A stretch of 64,000 bases of DNA from Desulfomicrobium sp. ZS1 (GTDB taxonomy: Bacteria > Desulfobacterota > Desulfovibrionia > Desulfovibrionales > Desulfomicrobiaceae), in assembly GCF_024204645.1 (NCBI RefSeq), contig NZ_CP100351.1, positions 1,922,001-1,986,000 of the forward strand, given 5' to 3'. The position numbers and the translations under genes are program-made. Positions 12,901-19,725 of the stretch are shown one piece after another (the stretch's first letter is position 1; every line of letters starts with the position of its first letter). The notes under the pieces were generated by a model, which was not told the origin of the DNA, searched no databases, and saw only the letters and a list, made by a program, of their open reading frames with translations.

Positions 12901-13345
12901 ATGGCACTTCGAATTCTTCCAGCACTCCGGTCATGCGTGAACGCATGGGCACCTGCCCGGCCTCCACGTCATTGATTCCGCAAAAAACTATGGGAACATT
13001 GGGAAAAAGATCTTCTCCGTGCTCTGAAATAAATTCATAAGCATTATTGTCAGAAGTGACGATAAGATCAAAATGCGTCGTTTTAAACTTAAACTTATAA
13101 TAATTAAAAAGTATTTCATTAATTTTTTCCCCAGAATATCTCTTCGAATCCATATATTCTATCTGAAGATAAATATTTTTCCCACTACTCCTGAATTTTT
13201 CGCGCACGCCATCGAATATACTATCAGACCATTCATATCCGTTATGATATGAATTTATGTATAATACATTAATCTTTTTTTCATCCTGACCAAAAGCATG
13301 GGGGATGAATAAAAACATGAGCAGACAAAAAAATATATTCCGCAC
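9980..13345 (-). CDS. Hybrid sensor histidine kinase with ABC-substrate-binding-like sensor and three PAS domains
   Basis: 1121 residues. A signal-like N-terminus precedes a periplasmic region (about 25-335) resembling the ABC substrate-binding-like (PF04392-type) fold: NVLYINSYHNGYEWSDSI, then DLIVTSDNNA and VPIVFCGINDV. One membrane segment follows at about 338-362, then three PAS domains, a HisKA domain with phospho-acceptor His764 in GIAHDFNNIL, an ATPase domain (DDGPGI, GTGLGLAVV) and a C-terminal receiver with its Asp in LIITDFDMPGMNG near residue 1053. The start is a GTG with GGAG 5 nt upstream. It pairs with the downstream sigma54 regulator. The sensed ligand is unknown; lactate or a related metabolite is an inference from the neighbours. 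Confidence 0.9.
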   Translation of the reverse strand: MRNIFFCLLMFLFIPHAFGQDEKKINVLYINSYHNGYEWSDSIFDGVREKFRSSGKNIYLQIEYMDSKRYSGEKINEILFNYYKFKFKTTHFDLIVTSDNNAYEFISEHGEDLFPNVPIVFCGINDVEAGQVPMRSRMTGVLEEFEVPWNIELALQFHPGKKRLVVIGDQSMTGVAIANQVRAQVPGLPKEIEVEFLDEFTLDELVAKVRFASADSIFFFIPFYKDVGEAVYSAQDLLEIVWRETGVPLYSAWEFLLGHGMVGGKMISGYSHGQAVAEMGLRILDGESPADIEISISPDDPPKFDYRVLMRLGINQKLLPEGSILINEPSPFYSINRHQFWTIIISLVILSLVLILLVINIWERKQIEVRIKNQLSFLRTLMDTLPIPIYFTDRSGAIAGINRAFEHWFGVSWEHDKGFESQELALVETRFAPLLDLRMDSYEAQIRHGDGTLRPAVLHKATYADAQGENAGIVGVIYDISDRKKAEDNLRAAEEKYRTIFENSALGIFQTTPDGSWMVANPALARMLGYASPEALIADNPNISSLYFQQSDRERVVDLYQQNRGSVEFEVLFRTRDGEIITANLNARAVRGCNDDFCHFEGFVEDITDRKAAELALAASEAMLQLVLDTIPQLVHWKDRELRIIGANRNFLAHVGQSELSAIYGKKYAEVVSYAYEVEQISRLDQEVVETDEPRFRLRLETRNLAGENMWLLVNKVPLHGPHGEVVGILSTAEDITQTMNLEKQLLQSQKMEAIGTLAGGIAHDFNNILTSIMNSTELAMEDIPEDSLNWKDLDRSLKAAVRGSGLIKQILTFSRPTQEGFLPTDLREVVSEAVALIRVSMPRNITVLSEIEDDLPLCLADPTQVHQIVMNLATNAFQALGEGGGNISIRLSKMTLDRDDAQLGSLVPGVYSRLCIEDDGPGIDEDIQDKIYDPFFTTKGKGEGTGLGLAVVHGIVRNHGGEIRLVSTSGFTRFDILLPTMNELCLLPGECAGVLAMGNERLAFIEDDEDQLLLIPRVLEQLGYEVHSFQNPAEAVFTLCEEGLPVDLIITDFDMPGMNGFDVAGILQERRPDLPVIMVSGRKQAEEFLGQAGNIKFFLSKPYNKDMLGRAIRDVLDKEA

Positions 13346-13427
13346 GCGATCTCCAAAAAGTTCAATGCAAAAATTGAAACGGCCCGAAAAAGATATATGG
13401 ATCTTTGACGAACCGTTACAACAAAAT

Positions 13428-14306
13428 CTATTTTACTGCGTTCAAATTCTTCAAAGCGATATAGAGAGCCTGAGTGCCCATGTTTTCCAATCCTTGGGCC
13501 ATGGCCGCGATATAAAGCTGTTCGACCAAGGCAAGGCCGGGCAAGGCGATACCCATTCTGCGGGCCTCGGCCAGGGCGATACCCATGTCCTTCACGAAGT
13601 GCTTGATGAAAAAGCCCGGATCATAGTCATCCTTGGCGATGCGACGCCCGAGGTTGTTGATGGACCAGGACCCGGCCGCCCCGCTGCCGATGACGTCGAT
13701 GACGTCGTCCACGTCCAGACCGGACTTCACGGCGTAGAGCAAAGATTCCACGACTCCGATCATGGTCCCGGCGATGAGAATCTGGTTACTCATCTTGGTG
13801 TGCTGACCGGCACCAGGAGCGCCCATGAGGCGGATATTCTTCCCCATCTTCTCGAACAGAGGCAGGGTCCGGTCAAATGACTCCTGCTCACCGCCGACCA
13901 TGATGGCCAGACTTGCGCCGCGTGCACCGAGATCGCCGCCGGAGACCGGAGCATCCAGAGCGGCCACTCCACGCGCCCGGGCCGCCTGATAAATCTCCGT
14001 GGCCAGAGCCGGCTCGGAGGTGGTCATATCCACAAGCACCGCCCCTGGAGCGGCCTGATCCACAAGCCCGCCCTCACCAAGATACACGGCTCTCACATCG
14101 GCAGGATAACCGACGATGGTGAACACGAATTCCGATCCCTTGGCGACATCGCCCGGGGTGTCGCACCACTGCGCTCCAGCGGCGATGGTGCTTTGGGCGG
14201 AAGCCTTGGTGCGCGTATGGACCTTGACCTCATGACCTGCCGCAAGCAGGTGACCACACATGGAACGCCCCATGACACCGATTCCGACCCAGCCTATTTT
14301 GCTCAT
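13428..14306 (-). CDS. NAD(P)-dependent beta-hydroxyacid dehydrogenase (3-hydroxyisobutyrate / tartronate semialdehyde reductase type)
   Basis: 292 residues, normal for the family. The N-terminal Rossmann motif is GWVGIGVMGRSMCGHL. A substrate-binding motif DAPVSGGDLGARGASLAIMVGG lies near residue 120, and the catalytic lysine is in GQHTKMSNQ near residue 170. It should interconvert a 3-hydroxyacid and its semialdehyde with NAD(P)H; the exact substrate (tartronate semialdehyde, succinate semialdehyde, hydroxyisobutyrate) cannot be read from sequence. A GGAGGAATC ribosome site precedes the ATG. It is read in the same direction as the sensor kinase gene behind it but is probably a separate unit. 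Confidence 0.85.
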   Translation of the reverse strand: MSKIGWVGIGVMGRSMCGHLLAAGHEVKVHTRTKASAQSTIAAGAQWCDTPGDVAKGSEFVFTIVGYPADVRAVYLGEGGLVDQAAPGAVLVDMTTSEPALATEIYQAARARGVAALDAPVSGGDLGARGASLAIMVGGEQESFDRTLPLFEKMGKNIRLMGAPGAGQHTKMSNQILIAGTMIGVVESLLYAVKSGLDVDDVIDVIGSGAAGSWSINNLGRRIAKDDYDPGFFIKHFVKDMGIALAEARRMGIALPGLALVEQLYIAAMAQGLENMGTQALYIALKNLNAVK

Positions 14307-14503
14307 GATTCCTCCAGAGTTAATTCAAGGTATTTGCAATTCTCAAACCAAAACCGCTATCCACCGCAAGCCGAATGCAGTCGCATAAACTGAAAATTCG
14401 AGTGTACTGCAATTTCAGCAAAAAAAAATTATTTGCCAAAGCGAATAAACATACTTATAAGGAACGATTATTTCGGATTCAAATTAGACCATACGAGGAT
14501 GCC

Positions 14504-14821
14504 ATGATCTGCCAGAAATGCGGACGCGACAGTGTCACCGATGAAACCATCTCCTACCAGATGGAATGCCGTAACCACCTGTTTTGCTTTGAGGATGTTC
14601 CAGCCCCCAAATGTTCCGAATGTGGACATTTCATCATAACCGAGGAAGCGATGGGCATCATGCTGACCAAGATCGATCAGTTGTCGCAAAAAGCCACCAT
14701 ATCCTATCACAGGTGCAGATGGCCCAAATCCCAGCTTCTCGACGAACAGGACCAGCAGGATGTCGAAATCCAGGTCGCTGCGGAACTTGTGGAAACAATC
14801 AATAAAAGTTCACGCAAATAA
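14504..14821 (+). CDS. Small zinc-ribbon-like protein of unknown function (105 aa)
   Basis: The start is the ATG at 14504, with GAGG 5 nt upstream; the protein begins MICQKCGRDSVTDETISYQ. Two metal-binding-type pairs, CQKC (residues 3-6) and CSEC near residue 37, are joined by a segment with further Cys and His residues (MECRNHLFCF), consistent with a zinc ribbon. The second half looks helical and acidic (DEQDQQDVEIQVAAELVETI). No signal peptide or membrane segment is seen. It is a single gene with its own terminator at 14841-14867. I do not recognise the family. Confidence 0.7.
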   Translation: MICQKCGRDSVTDETISYQMECRNHLFCFEDVPAPKCSECGHFIITEEAMGIMLTKIDQLSQKATISYHRCRWPKSQLLDEQDQQDVEIQVAAELVETINKSSRK

Positions 14822-14840
14822 CTCGTCGCGATCCTCCCGA

Positions 14841-14867
14841 AAAAGCCGCTCTCGCGGCTTTTTTTTT
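14841..14867 (+). terminator. Rho-independent terminator after the zinc-ribbon gene
   Basis: AAAAGCCGC, a TCTC loop, GCGGC and then a run of nine T: a textbook stem with T-tract 20 bp after the stop at 14821. Confidence 0.9.
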
Positions 14868-15491
14868 GGACTTGCCACCGCCTAAAGTCAAACCCTCCCG
14901 CAATGCCGAACCTAGTGGCAAATGTTGTGCCGCCCTCGCGCCAGGCACAGCATTTTCCTGGCCACAAACTCTATTGACGTACGAAGGATACCCGGACCGG
15001 CACCTGCTTCCTCGGCAAGGCCCCACTCGGAGTACATATCCATCCTTATGGACAAAAATCATTTAATACGAACGCATTCGGCCCACCCTGAATTCCGCAA
15101 TCCTTCTTCACACGCGGAAAAGAACCTAAGCATCTGTAAGTAAAAAATACTGCGCGATGTCTATTAAAATAAAGAGGAGAACTCTTTAATAAGCGCTGTA
15201 AAAATCTTAGGCAAAACACGTCCCCCCCCTTGAAGAATGAAGTTTTGCATTGTCAACTATCTGAAAAAAAAGAAAGCGCCCTGATGGAAACACGTTCGTC
15301 TACCCATGCGGGGCGCTTGTTTGCGGGCATGGCTTTTCGCGGTTGAAAAGACAAGGCGCAACCCATTCAGAAACATTCAAACTTGCCGATCAAAAACGGG
15401 CAATGGTCCTTTTGTGGTTCGTGCACCAGCACACAAAGGCAAAACGTAATGCCCGTGGCTCAATCCAGGCAAAAACATAAGGAACGCGCCC
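14868..15491 (+). other. Gene-free region with a nested hairpin upstream of a NarL-type regulator
   Basis: About 620 bp without a credible reading frame. At 15274-15318 the arms AAGCGCCC and GGGCGCTT (8 bp, perfect) enclose a second stem ATGG/CCAT, giving a nested hairpin. No T-run follows it. It may be a structured RNA or part of the leader of the regulator gene at 15492; I recognise no riboswitch class. Confidence 0.5.
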
Positions 15492-16139
15492 ATGACGAAA
15501 AAAAGAATTCTCCTGGTCGAAGATGACCATCTGCTGCGGATGGGGCTTAAATCCATGATCGACCTGCATGGCGAGTACGTGATCGACGATGACGTCGCCA
15601 ATGGAAAAGATGCACTGCGATCATTTAAAATGAAAAAGCAGGACGTGATTCTGCTTGATTTGCGACTTCCGGATATTCCCGGTACGGAAGTTCTGCAAAG
15701 GATCAGACAAATCGAGCCGAGCGTGAAGGTCATTGTGCTCACAGCCAGCGACGACAACGACTTCATCTTCGATGCTCTGGAACATGGCGCCAATGCCTAT
15801 GTTCTCAAAGGGGCGAACCCGGACGAACTTTTCCTGGCCGTGCACTATGCCCTGGACGGCGGTCTGTTTATCAGTCCCCATCTGGCCAAGGTTATTGTCC
15901 GGGACTACCTTCTTGTGAACCGGCAACGCAAAGCCCTGCCTCCCATGAAAAACCTTACAGTCCGCGAAAAAGAAATTGTAAGGCACATCATAGATGGCTG
16001 GAAAAGCAAGGAAATCGCGGAATCACTCTTCATCAGCATAAAGACGGTGGACAAACACCGCTCCAACATTCTGGGCAAGCTCGGCATCAACAGCAGCAAC
16101 CAGTTGCGCCACGGGAGTCTTTTTTTGCCGGAAGACTAA
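15492..16139 (+). CDS. Response regulator, NarL/LuxR (REC-HTH) family
   Basis: 215 residues. The receiver domain (1-120) carries the acidic pair in LLVEDDHLL, the phosphorylated Asp in VILLDLRLPDIPG and the conserved Lys in AYVLKGANPDE. The C-terminal LuxR helix-turn-helix (about 150-210) has the typical LTVREKEIVRHIIDGWKSKE and SIKTVDKHRSNILGKLGI. It should bind DNA as a phosphorylated dimer. No kinase lies beside it; the REC-HPt protein 115 bp downstream on the same strand could feed it phosphate. AAGGA lies 9 nt before the ATG. Confidence 0.92.
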   Translation: MTKKRILLVEDDHLLRMGLKSMIDLHGEYVIDDDVANGKDALRSFKMKKQDVILLDLRLPDIPGTEVLQRIRQIEPSVKVIVLTASDDNDFIFDALEHGANAYVLKGANPDELFLAVHYALDGGLFISPHLAKVIVRDYLLVNRQRKALPPMKNLTVREKEIVRHIIDGWKSKEIAESLFISIKTVDKHRSNILGKLGINSSNQLRHGSLFLPED

Positions 16140-16253
16140 GACGACTTGGCACACGTTTGAACGGACTGAATCTTCAACAACCGTAACAGTCGAACCCCAT
16201 AAAACGACTCCTGCGAGAACAATCGCGGGGTTCCCGAACCCAAAGGCGTATCG

Positions 16254-17033
16254 ATGCAAGAAAGCAATTCATCCTGTCCCCGAAAAACGGTCCTCGTGGT
16301 CGATGATGACGAAATATGCCGCTGCGTCACCTCCGAAATTTTGGAAAATCTGGGGGTTACAGTCCACCATGCTGCGGACGCTGGTCGGGCGATATGCCTT
16401 GCAAAAGCAAATCACTACGACCTGATCCTGCTCGACCTGTACATGCCCTCCATGAACGGCATAGACCTCGCGAGGATCCTGCAGGAAAGCGGCGCCGCCG
16501 CGGAAGATAGAATTTTTCTGCTGACGGGCGAAGAACCGGAAGCCGTATTGAAAAAAATACAGGCGGGAAACACGCTTCGAATCTTCCACAAGCCCCTGGA
16601 AAGAACTCAGATCATGTCTTTCTTCTCCACCCAAAAAAATGGAGAACTACCCGAGGCGGCCACTGTTCACACCGTAAAAATCAAGGGCTTTGACATGTCT
16701 TTGGCCCTAGCGAATTTCCTGGGGAACGAATCCGCGTTTTTCAGCATCTTGCGTGAGTTTCCCCGCTACGGAGCGACGTTCATCTCCGACTACTCATCGT
16801 ATTTGAAGGCCAAAAACATCAAGGAATGCCTACGCCTTGCACACAGCCTCAAAGGGTCATCACTCATGATCGGCGCTACCGAGATAAACAGGGTGGCAAA
16901 AGAACTCGAATCGGCATGCTACTCTGCCTCAGACGTGCAGCGTATCGAAGAAGCCTACAAAAAAATTGAAGCCAAAATCCTTGAAGCTTCGAAAAACGTC
17001 AAAAACCACTTTCAGCAGCACGGCAACGCATAA
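16254..17033 (+). CDS. Receiver-HPt phosphorelay protein
   Basis: 259 residues. The N-terminal receiver (15-130) shows VLVVDDDEICR, the acceptor Asp in LILLDLYMPSMNG and Lys in FHKPLE. The C-terminal HPt domain (about 145-245) has the phospho-histidine motif LAHSLKGSS near residue 200. There is no kinase or DNA-binding domain, so it is a phosphorelay intermediate, such as one passing phosphate between a hybrid kinase and a response regulator. It lies directly behind the NarL-type regulator, which is the simplest partner. The link to a particular kinase is unknown. Confidence 0.9.
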   Translation: MQESNSSCPRKTVLVVDDDEICRCVTSEILENLGVTVHHAADAGRAICLAKANHYDLILLDLYMPSMNGIDLARILQESGAAAEDRIFLLTGEEPEAVLKKIQAGNTLRIFHKPLERTQIMSFFSTQKNGELPEAATVHTVKIKGFDMSLALANFLGNESAFFSILREFPRYGATFISDYSSYLKAKNIKECLRLAHSLKGSSLMIGATEINRVAKELESACYSASDVQRIEEAYKKIEAKILEASKNVKNHFQQHGNA

Positions 17034-17054
17034 AAATCTCCCGGCCGAACGTCA

Positions 17055-19361
17055 TCATGTCCTTCGGAAAAGACGCACCCCGGCGGGATGATCCTCAAGC
17101 CGAAGGCCCATTTCGGCCAACTCCATGCGTAGCGCGTCAGCCCGGACAAAATCCTTTGCCTTGCGGGCCTCCTCACGACGTCCGACCAGATCGGCAGCCT
17201 CGCGCGGCCAGGATTTTTCAGCCAGCGGCAGACGCGCGTGATCCAGATAACCCAGCACCCGGTCGCAGACCAGAAGCTGCTCGGCCACCAGCGCGGCCTC
17301 GTCCACACTCATCTTGCCGGCCCGCGAATTGACGGTCTTGGCGAAAGCGAAGAGCGCCGGCCAGAAATGGGCCAGATCAAGATTGTCGTCGAGGGCCGTA
17401 GCAAAAGCGGTTTTCAGGTCGTAAATCGCCTGCTCAAGCTCCGCAGATACGCCCGTTCCAGCGCCGCCCAGAGATGCAGACACATAGGCGTCCTGCAGCC
17501 GGTTCTGATTTTTGACCCACATGACAAGACTTTCCGGCGAATAAGCCAAGGATTTGAGATAGGACGCGGACAGCAGCCACAGCCGCAGGGCAGGTCCTGT
17601 GCCCGCGATTTCGAGGGCTTCCGCGAGCGACGGCACCGCCTCACCCGGTTCTCGCGGGGTCACGGGCTGGGACACCATCCAGGCCATGGGCCGCACCCCG
17701 GCCCCGGCGCTCCAGATGGCGCTGAAATTGTCCAGATGCGGAAAACGATGCGACTCGGCCGCGAACATGACCGAGACCGAACCCAGGGCGTCCAGGGCGG
17801 TGGCCGCCAATTGCAGAAACCAGCTCGGCCGGACCTTGCCCCATTCGGTCTCGATCACGTCGCCGAGCTTGAGATCCTGCAAGGTGGCCCTCTTGAGGAG
17901 TGTGAAGTCGGCCGGATTATCCTTCACATAGTCGGCCAGGTCCACGGTATAGCCCAGATTCATGCCCGCCGTGTCCACGCACGAGATCTGCCCATAGGTC
18001 TTGTCCCGGGTCACGTCGAAATAGACGGACCGGAGCTTCTCGTAGGCCTGCCCCTTGACCAGCAGCTTGCGTGCAAGGCCCAGGGCGCGCTCCTGACTGG
18101 CTCCGGCCAGGGGAAAGAGCACCGTATCCGACACGCCCAGGGCTTTCGCGTGGGCGAGCATGAACTCCCTCGCCTGCAGCCCGAAGTCCTTCAATCCAAC
18201 CTTCGCCTCCCGGGCCGCCGCCAGGGCGCGATCATCCATGTCCGCCAGGCCCACGGCCAGGCGCACGCTCTGCCCCCGCTCGACCAGGGCCTTGGCCAGG
18301 ACGTCCAGCCAGACAATGCGCCGCCAGACATCCAGCTCGCCCAGGTCGTCAAGGCTCGGTCCCGGCGTGAACAGCGCGTGCCCGCCGGCAGGGCTGCCCA
18401 GACATTCCAGGCATCCTGTGGCGACGTTGCGCACCCCGAGCCCATGCCGGGCCAGGGGAGAAAAAAGCGTGGTCGAAAGATAGCGCTCCCCGGTGTCGGG
18501 GCAGATGAATACAATGAGCCCCTCTTCCCCGGCCTCGTCCAGTTCCCTGGCGATACGCAGGGCTCCGGCCAGGGCCGCGCCCGCGCTCATTCCGGACAGA
18601 ATCCCCTCTTCCCGCGCCAACTGGCGGGCGCAGGCGAAAGCCTCTTCATCCTCGACATGGATGATCCGGTCCAGGGCGCGCTTGTCATAGATGCCGGGCG
18701 GATAGGACTCCTGCATGTTCTTGAGGCCCTGGATCTTGTGGCCGGCATAGGGCTCGACCGCCACGACCCGGATACCGGGGGCCGATTCCTTCATGCGCCT
18801 CGCGATGCCCATGGCCGTGCCCGAGGTGCCGAGGCTGATGACCACATGGGTGGCCCGCCCTTCGGTCTGCTCTATGATTTCGCGGCCCGTGCCCATGTAG
18901 TGCGCGGCAATGCTGGCCGGATTGTTGAATTGGTCCATGAGCACGTAGGTCTGCGGCTCTTCACGGGCCAGGCGATAGGCTTCCTCGATGGCGCCGTCCG
19001 TGCCGAGCCGCCCCGGAGTGAGCCGCAGTTCCGCGCCGAAGGCCCGCATGATGCGCTTTCGCTCCTCCGAGGCCGAATCGGGCATGAGCAGGGTCAATTT
19101 ATAGCCCTTGACCGCGCAGACCATGGCCAGCCCCACGCCGGTGTTCCCGCTGGTGGCCTCGATGACGGTCTTGTCCGGCGTGAGTTCGCCCGACGCCTCG
19201 GCCGCCTCGATCATGGCCAGGGCCACGCGGTCCTTGATGGACCCGCCCACGTTCTGGGCTTCGAGCTTGGTCGCCAGGCGGATGCGCGGATGCGGGAACA
19301 CGCGGTTCAGATACACAACGGGAGTGGCCCCGATGAGGGAGAGAATGGTCGGATGAATCAT
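17055..19361 (-). CDS. Cysteine synthase fused to a degenerate cysteinyl-tRNA-synthetase-like domain
   Basis: 768 residues. Residues 1-315 are a complete PLP-dependent O-acetylserine sulfhydrylase: GGSIKDR with PLP lysine 43, EATSGNTG near 70, GTSGTAMG near 180 and the GILSGMSAGAAL region. From about 325 to the end the sequence follows the class I CysRS fold but its catalytic signatures are gone. The region equivalent to CGPTVYD-HIGN reads FTPGPSLDDLGELD, the zinc-cysteine region (normally WHIECSAM) reads WFLQLAATAL, PHHENE reads PHLDNF, and no KMSKS is seen. The second half is thus unlikely to charge tRNA and may regulate or bind a cysteine-related ligand. An AGGG ribosome site precedes the ATG. 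Confidence 0.88.
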   Translation of the reverse strand: MIHPTILSLIGATPVVYLNRVFPHPRIRLATKLEAQNVGGSIKDRVALAMIEAAEASGELTPDKTVIEATSGNTGVGLAMVCAVKGYKLTLLMPDSASEERKRIMRAFGAELRLTPGRLGTDGAIEEAYRLAREEPQTYVLMDQFNNPASIAAHYMGTGREIIEQTEGRATHVVISLGTSGTAMGIARRMKESAPGIRVVAVEPYAGHKIQGLKNMQESYPPGIYDKRALDRIIHVEDEEAFACARQLAREEGILSGMSAGAALAGALRIARELDEAGEEGLIVFICPDTGERYLSTTLFSPLARHGLGVRNVATGCLECLGSPAGGHALFTPGPSLDDLGELDVWRRIVWLDVLAKALVERGQSVRLAVGLADMDDRALAAAREAKVGLKDFGLQAREFMLAHAKALGVSDTVLFPLAGASQERALGLARKLLVKGQAYEKLRSVYFDVTRDKTYGQISCVDTAGMNLGYTVDLADYVKDNPADFTLLKRATLQDLKLGDVIETEWGKVRPSWFLQLAATALDALGSVSVMFAAESHRFPHLDNFSAIWSAGAGVRPMAWMVSQPVTPREPGEAVPSLAEALEIAGTGPALRLWLLSASYLKSLAYSPESLVMWVKNQNRLQDAYVSASLGGAGTGVSAELEQAIYDLKTAFATALDDNLDLAHFWPALFAFAKTVNSRAGKMSVDEAALVAEQLLVCDRVLGYLDHARLPLAEKSWPREAADLVGRREEARKAKDFVRADALRMELAEMGLRLEDHPAGVRLFRRT

Positions 19362-19725
19362 GAAAAACCCTGCTGATGGATTGGACGGGAGGGCGTAAAC
19401 CTAGGGCAAAACCCGGTTCCGGGCAAGAGGCTGAACCCACCCGGGCCGCCCATCCCTCTTCGCGGGTCACCGTCCCTCACTGCGCTGGAAACACGTTCTG
19501 TACGTAAAACAATCTCAATGATTTAACACTATTGTAAAACAAAACCCGACATTATTCCATTTTTGCGGCCTCCACGCGCGGGCGCATTGCGCTTCAAATC
19601 AAAAAAAATACATATATTAAATAGAGTTGCGAAAATTCCCGCACTGGCCCCGTCCTTGCTTTGCATGCTTGGTCGCGTTCCGTTCCGCGACCTCCAACGC
19701 CAAACAAGACAAGGCAGCTTTAAAA
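19362..19725. other. Divergent intergenic region
   Basis: About 360 bp between the divergent cysteine synthase fusion and the PAS-GGDEF-EAL gene. It has an AT-rich stretch (TATATTAAAT near 19615) that could be a -10 region for the rightward gene. No other element is recognised. Confidence 0.4.

Noticed and set aside
15274-15318. A cyclic-di-GMP or other known riboswitch
   Set aside because: None of the conserved bases of the GEMM class or other classes I know are present.
17238-19376. A 712-codon plus-strand open frame
   Set aside because: It is antisense to the cysteine synthase fusion and has no recognisable domain.
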